Origin: Sabellastarte sp. h YS-2021
Lineage: Eukaryota; Annelida; Polychaeta; Sabellida; Sabellidae
DNA length: 64,000 bases
Direction of reading: 5' to 3'
Assembly: GCA_964017235.1 (NCBI GenBank)
Contig: OZ024933.1
Span: forward strand, 57,952,255-58,016,254
In this document: piece by piece, positions 41,319 through 54,842 of the stretch
Layout: every line of letters starts with the position of its first letter
Numbering within the stretch: the stretch's first letter is position 1
Notes under the pieces: model-generated
The model's database searches: none
Seen by the model: the letters and a program-made list of their open reading frames with translations, nothing else
Told to the model about the DNA's origin: nothing
Program-made: the position numbers and the translations under genes

Positions 41319-41784
41319 ACCCTTTCTCAGTAATTTGTTTTTATTTGCAGAGATGCTGATGTTTAATTCACATTCTTATTGCTGTCATATACAGTTCACA
41401 CAAATGTCATTCCAATTAAATAGCCTACAAATGCATGAACATCATTAGTTTTATTTGTACTCGCTAAATACATGCAGAATTCAGTACTTGCATGAAAAGA
41501 ACATCTAAAATAGTACTGATACAGATTGACAAGGTTTGAAATTAATTTGGAATTTGTAACAATATATTTTGGTATGAATAAAAATGTTTAAATTGAAATT
41601 TCTAACACATATGACTGCTTTCACTTTTATAACTGCATGAATTTATATAGCAGTGTGTTCAAAAGAAATATGTGCACAAGTACATTGTGGTCTCATCTCC
41701 CATACAGAACACTCTTGTCTTTCTCACAACAAAAATATTGATCAATGTTGATGTCAAAGACCAGTCAGACAGCACTGTCTAATG

Positions 41785-42083
41785 GCTGGGAGTTGTGGCG
41801 TGCTCCTGTAATCCAGTTACTTGGAAGCCTGAGTTGAAGGACATCTTGAGGGTAGGAACTCTGTTGGTTACCTTCCTATGTTGATCAGGTGTCTGCACTA
41901 AGCTGTGCATCAATATGGTGGCCCTGGTGGAGACTTGGGTCACCAGGTTGTATAATGAGGGAGGTACAGGCTCAGGGTGGAAACACAGCAGGCAGAAGTC
42001 TCCGTGTACAGCAGTAGTGAGATTGCACTTGTGAATAGGAGATATCTGGTAGCCTACTCAATACAGACGGACTCAACTCTTTT
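41785..42083 (+). ncRNA. SRP RNA: 7SL RNA gene, copy 11
   Basis: GGTAGGAACTCTGTTGG and GGGAGGTAC; upstream GATCAATGTTGATG. The set recurs in copy 26. Confidence 0.97.
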
Positions 42084-42549
42084 ACCCTTTCTCAGTAATT
42101 TGTTTTTATTTGCAGAGATGCTGATGTTTCATTCACATTCTTATTGCTGTCATATACAGTTCACACAAATGTCATTGCAATTAAATAGCCTACAAATGCA
42201 TGAACATCATTAGTTTTATTTGTACTCGCTAAATACATGCAGAATTCAGTACTTGCATGAAAAGAACATCTAAAATAGTACTGATACAGATTGACAAGGT
42301 TTGAAATTAATTTGGAATTTGTAACAATATATTTTTGTATGAATAAAAATGTTTAAATTGAAATTTCTAACACATATGACTGCTTTCACTTTTATAACTG
42401 CATGAATTTATATAGCAGTGTGTTTAAAAGAAATATGTGCACGAGTACATTGTGGTCTCATCTCCCATACAGAACACTCTTGTCTTTCTCACAACAAAAA
42501 TATTGATCTATTTTGATGTCAAAGACCAGTCAGACAGCACTGTGTAATG

Positions 42550-42848
42550 GCTGGGAGTTGTGGCGTGCTCCTGTAATCCAGTTACTTGGAAGCCTGAGTT
42601 GAAGGACATCTTGAGGGTAGGAGCTCTGCTGGTTACCTTCCTATGTTGATCAGGTGTCTGCACTAAGCTGTGCATCAATATGGTGGCCCTGGTGGAGACT
42701 TGGGTCACCAGGTTGTATAATGAGGGATGTACAGGCTCAGGGTGGAAACACAGCAGGCAGAAGTCTCCGTGTACAGCAGTAGTGAGATTGCACTTGTGAA
42801 TAGGAGATATCTGGTAGCCTACTCAATACAGACGGACTCAACTCTTTT
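42550..42848 (+). ncRNA. SRP RNA: 7SL RNA gene, copy 12
   Basis: GGGATGTAC, with CTGTGTAATG just before +1. The set recurs in copy 27. Confidence 0.97.
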
Positions 42849-43314
42849 ACCCTTTCTCAGTAATTTGTTTTTATTTGCAGAGATGCTGATGTTTCATTCA
42901 CATTCTTATTGCTGTCATATACAGTTCACACAAATGTCATTCCAATTAAATAGCCTACAAATGCATGAACATCATTAGTTTTATTTGTACTCGCTAAATA
43001 CACACAGAATTCAGTACTTGCATGAAAAGAACATCTAAAATAGTACTGATACAGATTGACAAGGTTTGAAATTAATTTGGAATTTGTAACAATATATTTT
43101 TGTATGAATAAAAATGTTTAAATTGAAATTTCTAACACATATGACTGCTTTCACTTTTATAACTGCATGAATTTATATAGCAGTGTGTTCAAAAGAAATA
43201 TGTGCTCGAGTACATTGTGGTCTCATCTCCCATACAGAACACTCTTGTCTTTCTCACAACAAAAATATTGATCTATTTTGATGTCAAAGACCAGTCAGAC
43301 AGCACTGTCTAATG

Positions 43315-43613
43315 GCTGGGAGTTGTGGCGTGCTCCTGTAATCCAGTTACTTCGAAGCCTGAGTTGAAGGACATCTTGAGGGTAGGAGCTCTGCTGGTTA
43401 CCTTCCTATGTTGATCAGGTGTCTGCACTAAGCTGTGCATCAATATGGTGGCCCTGGTGGAGACTTGGGTCACCAGGTTGTATAATGAGGGACGTACAGG
43501 CTCAGGGTGGAAACACAGCAGGCAGAAGTCTCCGTGTACAGCAGTAGTGAGATTGCACTTGTGAATAGGAGATATCTGGTAGCCTACTCAATACAGACGG
43601 ACTCAACTCTTTT
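43315..43613 (+). ncRNA. SRP RNA: 7SL RNA gene, copy 13
   Basis: ACTTCGAAGCC in the Alu domain, shared only with copy 28. Confidence 0.97.
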
Positions 43614-44078
43614 ACCCTTTCTCAGTAATTTGTTTTTATTTGCAGAGATGCTGATGTTTCATTCACATTCTTATTGCTGTCATATACAGTTCACACAAAT
43701 GTCATTCCAATTAAATAGCCTACAAATGCATGAACATCATTAGTTTTATTTGTACTCGCTAAATACATGCAGAATTCAGTACTTGCATGAAAAGAACATC
43801 TAAAATAGTACTGATACAGATTGACAAGGTTTGAAATTAATTTGGAATTTGTAACAATATATTTTGTATGAATAAAAATGTTTAAATTGAAATTTCTAAC
43901 ACATATGACTGCTTTCACTTTTATAACTGCATGAATTTATATAGCAGTGTGTTCAAAAGAAATATGTGCACAAGTACATTGTGGTCTCATCTCCCATACA
44001 GAACACTCTTGTCTTTCTCACAACAAAAATATTGATCAATTTTGATGTCAAAGACCAGTCAGACAGCACTGTCTAATG

Positions 44079-44377
44079 GCTGGGAGTTGTGGCATGCTCC
44101 TGTAATCCAGTTACTTGGAAGCCTGTGTTGAAGGACATCTTGAGGGTAGGAGCTCTGTTGGTTACCTTCCTATGTTGATCAGGTGTCTGCACTAAGCTGT
44201 GCATCAATATGGTGGCCCTGGTGGAGACTTGGGTCACCAGGTTGTATAATGAGGGACGTACAGGCTCAGGGTGGAAACACAGCAGGCAGAAGTCTCCGTG
44301 TACAGCAGTAGTGAGATTGCACTTGTGAATAGGAGATATCTGGTAGCCTACTCAATACAGACGGACTCAACTCTTTT
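44079..44377 (+). ncRNA. SRP RNA: 7SL RNA gene, copy 14
   Basis: GGCATGCTCC (private), CCTGTGTTG and CTCTGTTGG. Confidence 0.96.
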
Positions 44378-44843
44378 ACCCTTTCTCAGTAATTTGTTTT
44401 TATTTGCAGAGATGCTGATGTTTCATTCACATTCTTATTGCTGTCATATACAGTTCACACAAATGTCATTCCAATTAAATAGCCTACAAATGCATGAACA
44501 TCATTAGTTTTATTTGTACTCGCTAAATACACACAGAATTCAGTACTTGCATGAAAAGAACATCTAAAATAGTACTGATACAGATTGACAAGGTTTGAAA
44601 TTAATTTGGAATTTGTAACAATATATTTTTGTATGAATAAAAATGTTTAAATTGAAATTTCTAACACATATGACTGCTTTCACTTTTATAACTGCATGAA
44701 TTTATATAGCAGTGTGTTCAAAAGAAATATGTGCACGAGTACATTGTGGTCTCATCTCCCATACAGAACACTCTTGTCTTTCTCACAACAAAAATATTGA
44801 TCTATTTTGATGTCAAAGACCAGTCAGACAGCACTGTCTAATG

Positions 44844-45142
44844 GCTGGGAGTTGTGGCGTGCTCCTGTAATCCAGTTACTTGGAAGCCTGAGTTGAAGGA
44901 CATCTTGAGGGTAGGAGCTCTGCTGGTTACCTTCCTATGTTGATCAGGTGTCTGCACTAAGCTGTGCATCAATATGGTGGCCCTGGTGGAGACTTGGGTC
45001 ACCAGGTTGTATAATGAGGGACGTACAGGCTCAGGGTGGAAACACAGCAGGCAGAAGTCTCCGTGTACAGCAGTAGTGAGATTGCACTTGTGAATAGGAG
45101 ATATCTGGTAGCCTACTCAATACAGACGGACTCAACTCTTTT
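44844..45142 (+). ncRNA. SRP RNA: 7SL RNA gene, copy 15
   Basis: Matches the array consensus throughout. Confidence 0.97.
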
Positions 45143-45608
45143 ACCCTTTCTCAGTAATTTGTTTTTATTTGCAGAGATGCTGATGTTTCATTCACATTCT
45201 TATTGCTGTCATATACAGTTCACACAAATGTCATTCCAATTAAATAGCCTACAAATGCATGAACATCATTAGTTTTATTTGTACTCGCTAAATACACACA
45301 GAATTCAGTACTTGCATGAAAAGAACATCTAAAATAGTACTGATACAGATTGACAAGGTTTGAAATTAATTTGGAATTTGTAACAATATATTTTTGTATG
45401 AATAAAAATGTTTAAATTGAAATTTCTAACACATATGACTGCTTTCACTTTTATAACTGCATGAATTTATATAGCAGTGTGTTCAAAAGAAATATGTGCA
45501 CGAGTACATTGTGGTCTCATCTCCCATACAGAACACTCTTGTCTTTCTCACAACAAAAATATTGATCTATTTTGATGTCAAAGACCAGTCAGACAGCACT
45601 GTCTAATG

Positions 45609-45907
45609 GCTGGGAGTTGTGGCGTGCTCCTGTAATCCAGTTACTTGGAAGCCTGAGTTGAAGGACATCTTGAGGGTAGGAGCTCTGCTGGTTACCTTCC
45701 TATGTTGATCAGGTGTCTGCACTAAGCTGTGCATCAATATGGTGGCCCTGGTGGAGACTTGGGTCACCAGGTTGTATAATGAGGGACGTACAGGCTCAGG
45801 GTGGAAACACAGCAGGCAGAAGTCTCCGTGTACAGCAGTAGTGAGATTGCACTTGTGAATAGGAGATATCTGGTAGCCTACTCAATACAGACGGACTCAA
45901 CTCTTTT
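45609..45907 (+). ncRNA. SRP RNA: 7SL RNA gene, copy 16
   Basis: Matches the array consensus throughout; spacer also like copy 15. Confidence 0.97.
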
Positions 45908-46373
45908 ACCCTTTCTCAGTAATTTGTTTTTATTTGCAGAGATGCTGATGTTTCATTCACATTCTTATTGCTGTCATATACAGTTCACACAAATGTCATT
46001 CCAATTAAATAGCCTACAAATGCATGAACATCATTAGTTTTATTTGTACTCGCTAAATACACACAGAATTCAGTACTTGCATGAAAAGAACATCTAAAAT
46101 AGTACTGATACAGATTGACAAGGTTTGAAATTAATTTGGAATTTGTAACAATATATTTTTGTATGAATAAAAATGTTTAAATTGAAATTTCTAACACATA
46201 TGACTGCTTTCACTTTTATAACTGCATGAATTTATATAGCAGTGTGTTCAAAAGAAATATGTGCACGAGTACATTGTGGTCTCATCTCCCATACAGAACA
46301 CTCTTGTCTTTCTCACAACAAAAATATTGATCTATTTTGATGTCAAAGACCAGTCAGACAGCACTGTCTAATG

Positions 46374-46672
46374 GCTGGGAGTTGTGGCGTGCTCCTGTAA
46401 TCCAGTTACTTGGAAGCCTGAGTTGAAGGACATCTTGAGGGTAGGAGCTCTGCTGGTTACCTTCCTATGTTGATCAGGTGTCTGCACTAAGCTGTGCATC
46501 AATATGGTGGCCCTGGTGGAGACTTGGGTCACCAGGTTGTATAATGAGGGACGTACAGGCTCAGGGTGGAAACACAGCAGGCAGAAGTCTCCGTGTACAG
46601 CAGTAGTGAGATTGCACTTGTGAATAGGAGATATCTGGTAGCCTACTCAATACAGACGGACTCAACTCCTTT
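46374..46672 (+). ncRNA. SRP RNA: 7SL RNA gene, copy 17 (weakened terminator)
   Basis: Consensus in the body, but the 3' T run is changed from CTTTT to CCTTT, leaving three T residues. The next strong T run is about 25 bp downstream (GTTTTTATTT), so a read-through transcript is likely. Confidence 0.93.
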
Positions 46673-47138
46673 ACCCTTTCTCAGTAATTTGTTTTTATTT
46701 GCAGAGATGCTGATGTTTCATTCACATTCTTATTGCTGTCATATACAGTTCACACAAATGTCATTCCAATTAAATAGCCTACAAATGCATGAACATCATT
46801 AGTTTTATTTGTACTCGCTAAATACATGCAGAATTCAGTACTTGCATGAAAAGAACATCTAAAATAGTACTGATACAGATTGACAAGGTTTGAAATTAAT
46901 TTGGAATTTGTAACAATATATTTTTGTATGAATAAAAATGTTTAAATTGAAATTTCTAACACATATGACTGCTTTCACTTTTATAACTGCATGAATTTAT
47001 ATAGCAGTGTGTTCAAAAGAAATATGTGCACGAGTACATTGTGGTCTCATCTCCCATACAGAACACTCTTGTCTTTCTCACAACAAAAATATTGATCTAT
47101 TTTGATGTCAAAGACCAGTCAGACAGCACTGTGTAATG

Positions 47139-47437
47139 GCTGGGAGTTGTGGCGTGCTCCTGTAATCCAGTTACTTGGAAGCCTGAGTTGAAGGACATCT
47201 TGAGGGTAAGAGTTCTGCTGGTTACCTTCCTATGTTGATCAGGTGTCTGCACTAAGCTGTGCATCAATATGGTGGCCCTGGTGGAGACTTTGGTCACCAG
47301 GTTGTATAATGAGGGATGTACAGGCTCAGGGTGGAAACACAGCAGGCAGAAGTCTCCGTGTACAGCAGTAGTGAGATTGCACTTGTGAATAGGAGATATC
47401 TGGTAGCCTACTCAATACAGACGGACTCAACTCTTTT
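47139..47437 (+). ncRNA. SRP RNA: 7SL RNA gene, copy 18
   Basis: GGGTAAGAGTTCTG, GACTTTGGTC (helix 6 3' strand) and GGGATGTAC, a set repeated exactly in copy 23. Confidence 0.95.
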
Positions 47438-47903
47438 ACCCTTTCTCAGTAATTTGTTTTTATTTGCAGAGATGCTGATGTTTAATTCACATTCTTATTG
47501 CTGTCATATACAGTTCACACAAATGTCATTCCAATTAAATAGCCTACAAATGCATGAACATCATTAGTTTTATTTGTACTCGCTAAATACATGCAGAATT
47601 CAGTACTTGCATGAAAAGAACATCTAAAATAGTACTGATACAGATTGACAAGGTTTGAAATTAATTTGGAATTTGTAACAATATATTTTTGTATGAATAA
47701 AAATGTTTAAATTGAAATTTCTAACACATATGACTGCTTTCACTTTTATAACTGCATGAATTTATATAGCAGTGTGTTCAAAAGAAATATGTGCACAAGT
47801 ACATTGTGGTCTCATCTCCCATACAGAACACTCTTGTCTTTCTCACAACAAAAATATTGATCAATTTTGATGTCAAAGACCAGTCAGACAGCACTGTCTA
47901 ATG

Positions 47904-48202
47904 GCTGGGAGTTGTGGCGTGCTCCTGTAATCCAGTTACTTGGAAGCCAGTGTTGAAGGACATCTTGAGGGTAGGAGCTCTGTTGGTTACCTTCCTATGT
48001 TGATCAGGTGTCTGCACTAAGCTGTGCATCAATATGGTGGCCCTGGTGGAGACTTGGGTCACCAGGTTGTATAATGAGGGACGTACAGGCTCAGGGTGGA
48101 AACACAGCAGGCAGAAGTCTCCGTGTACAGCAGTAGTGAGATTGCACTTGTGAATAGGAGATATCTGGTAGCCTACTCAATACAGACGGACTCAACTCTT
48201 TT
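47904..48202 (+). ncRNA. SRP RNA: 7SL RNA gene, copy 19
   Basis: GAAGCCAGTGTTGAAGG and CTCTGTTGG, repeated in copy 24. Confidence 0.96.
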
Positions 48203-48668
48203 ACCCTTTCTCAGTAATTTGTTTTTATTTGCAGAGATGCTGATGTTTCATTCACATTCTTATTGCTGTCATATACAGTTCACACAAATGTCATTCCAAT
48301 TAAATAGCCTACAAATGCATGAACATCATTAGTTTTATTTGTACTCGCTAAATACACACAGAATTCAGTACTTGCATGAAAAGAACATCTAAAATAGTAC
48401 TGATACAGATTGACAAGGTTTGAAATTAATTTGGAATTTGTAACAATATATTTTTGTATGAATAAAAATGTTTAAATTGAAATTTCTAACACATATGACT
48501 GCTTTCACTTTTATAACTGCATGAATTTATATAGCAGTGTGTTCAAAAGAAATATGTGCACGAGTACATTGTGGTCTCATCTCCCATACAGAACACTCTT
48601 GTCTTTCTCACAACAAAAATATTGATCTATTTTGATGTCAAAGACCAGTCAGACAGCACTGTCTAATG

Positions 48669-48967
48669 GCTGGGAGTTGTGGCGTGCTCCTGTAATCCAG
48701 TTACTTGGAAGCCTGAGTTGAAGGACATCTTGAGGGTAGGAGCTCTGCTGGTTACCTTCCTATGTTGATCAGGTGTCTGCACTAAGCTGTGCATCAATAT
48801 GGTGGCCCTGGTGGAGACTTGGGTCACCAGGTTGTATAATGAGGGACGTACAGGCTCAGGGTGGAAACACAGCAGGCAGAAGTCTCCGTGTACAGCAGTA
48901 GTGAGATTGCACTTGTGAATAGGAGATATCTGGTAGCCTACTCAATACAGACGGACTCAACTCTTTT
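48669..48967 (+). ncRNA. SRP RNA: 7SL RNA gene, copy 20
   Basis: Matches the array consensus. Confidence 0.97.
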
Positions 48968-49433
48968 ACCCTTTCTCAGTAATTTGTTTTTATTTGCAGA
49001 GATGCTGATGTTTCATTCACATTCTTATTGCTGTCATATACAGTTCACACAAATGTCATTCCAATTAAATAGCCTACAAATGCATGAACATCATTAGTTT
49101 TATTTGTACTCGCTAAATACACACAGAATTCAGTACTTGCATGAAAAGAACATCTAAAATAGTACTGATACAGATTGACAAGGTTTGAAATTAATTTGGA
49201 ATTTGTAACAATATATTTTTGTATGAATAAAAATGTTTAAATTGAAATTTCTAACACATATGACTGCTTTCACTTTTATAACTGCATGAATTTATATAGC
49301 AGTGTGTTCAAAAGAAATATGTGCACGAGTACATTGTGGTCTCATCTCCCATACAGAACACTCTTGTCTTTCTCACAACAAAAATATTGATCTATTTTGA
49401 TGTCAAAGACCAGTCAGACAGCACTGTCTAATG

Positions 49434-49732
49434 GCTGGGAGTTGTGGCGTGCTCCTGTAATCCAGTTACTTGGAAGCCTGAGTTGAAGGACATCTTGAGG
49501 GTAGGAGCTCTGCTGGTTACCTTCCTATGTTGATCAGGTGTCTGCACTAAGCTGTGCATCAATATGGTGGCCCTGGTGGAGACTTGGGTCACCAGGTTGT
49601 ATAATGAGGGACGTACAGGCTCAGGGTGGAAACACAGCAGGCAGAAGTCTCCGTGTACAGCAGTAGTGAGATTGCACTTGTGAATAGGAGATATCTGGTA
49701 GCCTACTCAATACAGACGGACTCAACTCTTTT
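49434..49732 (+). ncRNA. SRP RNA: 7SL RNA gene, copy 21
   Basis: Matches the array consensus; spacer like copy 20. Confidence 0.97.
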
Positions 49733-50198
49733 ACCCTTTCTCAGTAATTTGTTTTTATTTGCAGAGATGCTGATGTTTCATTCACATTCTTATTGCTGTC
49801 ATATACAGTTCACACAAATGTCATTCCAATTAAATAGCCTACAAATGCATGAACATCATTAGTTTTATTTGTACTCGCTAAATACACACAGAATTCAGTA
49901 CTTGCATGAAAAGAACATCTAAAATAGTACTGATACAGATTGACAAGGTTTGAAATTAATTTGGAATTTGTAACAATATATTTTTGTATGAATAAAAATG
50001 TTTAAATTGAAATTTCTAACACATATGACTGCTTTCACTTTTATAACTGCATGAATTTATATAGCAGTGTGTTCAAAAGAAATATGTGCACGAGTACATT
50101 GTGGTCTCATCTCCCATACAGAACACTCTTGTCTTTCTCACAACAAAAATATTGATCTATTTTGATGTCAAAGACCAGTCAGACAGCACTGTCTAATG

Positions 50199-50497
50199 GC
50201 TGGGAGTTGTGGCGTGCTCCTGTAATCCAGTTACTTGGAAGCCTGAGTTGAAGGACATCTTGAGGGTAGGAGCTCTGCTGGTTACCTTCCTATGTTGATC
50301 AGGTGTCTGCACTAAGCTGTGCATCAATATGGTGGCCCTGGTGGAGACTTGGGTCACCAGGTTGTATAATGAGGGACGTACAGGCTCAGGGTGGAAACAC
50401 AGCAGGCAGAAGTCTCCGTGTACAGCAGTAGTGAGATTGCACTTGTGAATAGGAGATATCTGGTAGCCTACTCAATACAGACGGACTCAACTCTTTT
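50199..50497 (+). ncRNA. SRP RNA: 7SL RNA gene, copy 22
   Basis: Matches the array consensus; the spacer downstream has ACATGCAG in place of ACACACAG. Confidence 0.97.
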
Positions 50498-50963
50498 ACC
50501 CTTTCTCAGTAATTTGTTTTTATTTGCAGAGATGCTGATGTTTCATTCACATTCTTATTGCTGTCATATACAGTTCACACAAATGTCATTCCAATTAAAT
50601 AGCCTACAAATGCATGAACATCATTAGTTTTATTTGTACTCGCTAAATACATGCAGAATTCAGTACTTGCATGAAAAGAACATCTAAAATAGTACTGATA
50701 CAGATTGACAAGGTTTGAAATTAATTTGGAATTTGTAACAATATATTTTTGTATGAATAAAAATGTTTAAATTGAAATTTCTAACACATATGACTGCTTT
50801 CACTTTTATAACTGCATGAATTTATATAGCAGTGTGTTCAAAAGAAATATGTGCACGAGTACATTGTGGTCTCATCTCCCATACAGAACACTCTTGTCTT
50901 TCTCACAACAAAAATATTGATCTATTTTGATGTCAAAGACCAGTCAGACAGCACTGTGTAATG

Positions 50964-51262
50964 GCTGGGAGTTGTGGCGTGCTCCTGTAATCCAGTTACT
51001 TGGAAGCCTGAGTTGAAGGACATCTTGAGGGTAAGAGTTCTGCTGGTTACCTTCCTATGTTGATCAGGTGTCTGCACTAAGCTGTGCATCAATATGGTGG
51101 CCCTGGTGGAGACTTTGGTCACCAGGTTGTATAATGAGGGATGTACAGGCTCAGGGTGGAAACACAGCAGGCAGAAGTCTCCGTGTACAGCAGTAGTGAG
51201 ATTGCACTTGTGAATAGGAGATATCTGGTAGCCTACTCAATACAGACGGACTCAACTCTTTT
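50964..51262 (+). ncRNA. SRP RNA: 7SL RNA gene, copy 23
   Basis: Same private set as copy 18, five units (3,825 bp) earlier. Confidence 0.95.
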
Positions 51263-51728
51263 ACCCTTTCTCAGTAATTTGTTTTTATTTGCAGAGATGC
51301 TGATGTTTAATTCACATTCTTATTGCTGTCATATACAGTTCACACAAATGTCATTCCAATTAAATAGCCTACAAATGCATGAACATCATTAGTTTTATTT
51401 GTACTCGCTAAATACATGCAGAATTCAGTACTTGCATGAAAAGAACATCTAAAATAGTACTGATACAGATTGACAAGGTTTGAAATTAATTTGGAATTTG
51501 TAACAATATATTTTTGTATGAATAAAAATGTTTAAATTGAAATTTCTAACACATATGACTGCTTTCACTTTTATAACTGCATGAATTTATATAGCAGTGT
51601 GTTCAAAAGAAATATGTGCACAAGTACATTGTGGTCTCATCTCCCATACAGAACACTCTTGTCTTTCTCACAACAAAAATATTGATCAATTTTGATGTCA
51701 AAGACCAGTCAGACAGCACTGTCTAATG

Positions 51729-52027
51729 GCTGGGAGTTGTGGCGTGCTCCTGTAATCCAGTTACTTGGAAGCCAGTGTTGAAGGACATCTTGAGGGTAGG
51801 AGCTCTGTTGGTTACCTTCCTATGTTGATCAGGTGTCTGCACTAAGCTGTGCATCAATATGGTGGCCCTGGTGGAGACTTGGGTCACCAGGTTGTATAAT
51901 GAGGGACGTACAGGCTCAGGGTGGAAACACAGCAGGCAGAAGTCTCCGTGTACAGCAGTAGTGAGATTGCACTTGTGAATAGGAGATATCTGGTAGCCTA
52001 CTCAATACAGACGGACTCAACTCTTTT
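51729..52027 (+). ncRNA. SRP RNA: 7SL RNA gene, copy 24
   Basis: Same private set as copy 19. Confidence 0.96.
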
Positions 52028-52493
52028 ACCCTTTCTCAGTAATTTGTTTTTATTTGCAGAGATGCTGATGTTTCATTCACATTCTTATTGCTGTCATATA
52101 CAGTTCACACAAATGTCATTCCAATTAAATAGCCTACAAATGCATGAACATCATTAGTTTTATTTGTACTCGCTAAATACACGCAGAATTCAGTACTTGC
52201 ATGAAAAGAACATCTAAAATAGTACTGATACAGATTGACAAGGTTTGAAATTAATTTGGAATTTGTAACAATATATTTTTGTATGAATAAAAATGTTTAA
52301 ATTGAAATTTCTAACACATATGACTGCTTTCACTTTTATAACTGCATGAATTTATATAGCAGTGTGTTCAAAAGAAATATGTGCACGAGTACATTGTGGT
52401 CTCATCTCCCATACAGAACACTCTTGTCTTTCTCACAACAAAAATATTGATCTATTTTGATGTCAAAGACCAGTCAGACAGCACTGTCTAATG

Positions 52494-52846
52494 GCTGGGA
52501 GTTGTGGCGTGCTCCTGTAATCCAGTTACTTGGAAGCCTGAGTTGAAGGTCAAAGTTGGGGTTTTACGTCCCGTTCAACAGCCAGGGAAGCCTGAGTTGA
52601 AGGACATCTTGAGGGTAGGAGCTCTGCTGGTTACCTTCCTATGTTGATCAGGTGTCTGCACTAAGCTGTGCATCAATATGGTGGCCCTGGTGGAGACTTG
52701 GGTCACCAGGTTGTATAATGAGGGAGGTACAGGCTCAGGGTGGAAACACAGCAGGCAGAAGTCTCCGTGTACAGCAGTAGTGAGATTGCACTTGTGAATA
52801 GGAGATATCTGGTAGCCTACTCAATACAGACGGACTCAACTCTTTT
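52494..52846 (+). pseudogene. 7SL RNA gene, copy 25, broken by a SINE fragment
   Basis: The only copy with an indel inside the gene: 54 extra bases. They comprise a 36-37 bp fragment (52550-52586) and a second copy of 17-18 target bases, in the region following the Alu 5' domain. The insertion would disrupt helix 5, so the RNA is probably non-functional. GGGAGGTAC variant also present. Confidence 0.93.
52550..52586 (-). mobile_element. SINE 3' fragment inside 7SL copy 25
   Basis: TCAAAGTTGGGGTTTTACGT and the following CCCGTTCAACAGCCAGG are the exact inverse complement of the 3' end of the SINE at 13779-13932. It is flanked by GAAGCCTGAGTTGAAGG on both sides (52533-52549 and 52587-52603), a target duplication of 17-18 bp. 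A strongly 5'-truncated insertion. Confidence 0.9.
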
Positions 52847-53312
52847 ACCCTTTCTCAGTAATTTGTTTTTATTTGCAGAGATGCTGATGTTTAATTCACA
52901 TTCTTATTGCTGTCATATACAGTTCACACAAATGTCATTCCAATTAAATAGCCCACAAATGCATGAACATCATTAGTTTTATTTGTACTCGCTAAATACA
53001 TGCAGAATTCAGTACTTGCATGAAAAGAACATCTAAAATAGTACTGATGCAGATTGACAAGGTTTGAAATTAATTTGGAATTTGTAACAATATATTTTTG
53101 TATAAATAAAAATGTTTAAATTGAAATTTCTAACACATATGACTGCTTTCACTTTTATAACTGCATGAATTTATATAGCAGTGTGTTCAAAAGAAATATG
53201 TGCACAAGTACATTGTGGTCTCATCTCCCATACAGAACACTCTTGTCTTTCTCACAACAAAAATATTGATCAATGTTGATGTCAAAGACCAGTCAGACAG
53301 CACTGTCTAATG

Positions 53313-53611
53313 GCTGGGAGTTGTGGCGTGCTCCTGTAATCCAGTTACTTGGAAGCCTGAGTTGAAGGACATCTTGAGGGTAGGAACTCTGTTGGTTACC
53401 TTCCTATGTTGATCAGGTGTCTGCACTAAGCTGTGCATCAATATGGTGGCCCTGGTGGAGACTTGGGTCACCAGGTTGTATAATGAGGGAGGTACAGGCT
53501 CAGGGTGGAAACACAGCAGGCAGAAGTCTCCGTGTACAGCAGTAGTGAGATTGCACTTGTGAATAGGAGATATCTGGTAGCCTACTCAATACAGACGGAC
53601 TCAACTCTTTT
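53313..53611 (+). ncRNA. SRP RNA: 7SL RNA gene, copy 26
   Basis: Same variant set and upstream GATCAATGTTGATG as copy 11, 11,528 bp away. Confidence 0.97.
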
Positions 53612-54077
53612 ACCCTTTCTCAGTAATTTGTTTTTATTTGCAGAGATGCTGATGTTTCATTCACATTCTTATTGCTGTCATATACAGTTCACACAAATGT
53701 CATTCCAATTAAATAGCCTACAAATGCATGAACATCATTAGTTTTATTTGTACTCGCTAAATACATGCAGAATTCAGTACTTGCATGAAAAGAACATCTA
53801 AAATAGTACTGATACAGATTGACAAGGTTTGAAATTAATTTGGAATTTGTAACAATATATTTTTGTATGAATAAAAATGTTTAAATTGAAATTTCTAACA
53901 CATATGACTGCTTTCACTTTTATAACTGCATGAATTTATATAGCAGTGTGTTCAAAAGAAATATGTGCACGAGTACATTGTGGTCTCATCTCCCATACAG
54001 AACACTCTTGTCTTTCTCACAACAAAAATATTGATCTATTTTGATGTCAAAGACCAGTCAGACAGCACTGTGTAATG

Positions 54078-54376
54078 GCTGGGAGTTGTGGCGTGCTCCT
54101 GTAATCCAGTTACTTGGAAGCCTGAGTTGAAGGACATCTTGAGGGTAGGAGCTCTGCTGGTTACCTTCCTATGTTGATCAGGTGTCTGCACTAAGCTGTG
54201 CATCAATATGGTGGCCCTGGTGGAGACTTGGGTCACCAGGTTGTATAATGAGGGATGTACAGGCTCAGGGTGGAAACACAGCAGGCAGAAGTCTCCGTGT
54301 ACAGCAGTAGTGAGATTGCACTTGTGAATAGGAGATATCTGGTAGCCTACTCAATACAGACGGACTCAACTCTTTT
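54078..54376 (+). ncRNA. SRP RNA: 7SL RNA gene, copy 27
   Basis: Same set as copy 12 (GGGATGTAC with upstream CTGTGTAATG). Confidence 0.97.
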
Positions 54377-54842
54377 ACCCTTTCTCAGTAATTTGTTTTT
54401 ATTTGCAGAGATGCTGATGTTTCATTCACATTCTTATTGCTGTCATATACAGTTCACACAAATGTCATTCCAATTAAATAGCCTACAAATGCATGAACAT
54501 CATTAGTTTTATTTGTACTCGCTAAATACACACAGAATTCAGTACTTGCATGAAAAGAACATCTAAAATAGTACTGATACAGATTGACAAGGTTTGAAAT
54601 TAATTTGGAATTTGTAACAATATATTTTTGTATGAATAAAAATGTTTAAATTGAAATTTCTAACACATATGACTGCTTTCACTTTTATAACTGCATGAAT
54701 TTATATAGCAGTGTGTTCAAAAGAAATATGTGCACGAGTACATTGTGGTCTCATCTCCCATACAGAACACTCTTGTCTTTCTCACAACAAAAATATTGAT
54801 CTATTTTGATGTCAAAGACCAGTCAGACAGCACTGTCTAATG

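Noticed and set aside
42508-54236. Minus-strand 66-residue frames in some array units
   Set aside because: Antisense shadows of the 7SL gene, present only where substitutions happen to remove a stop.
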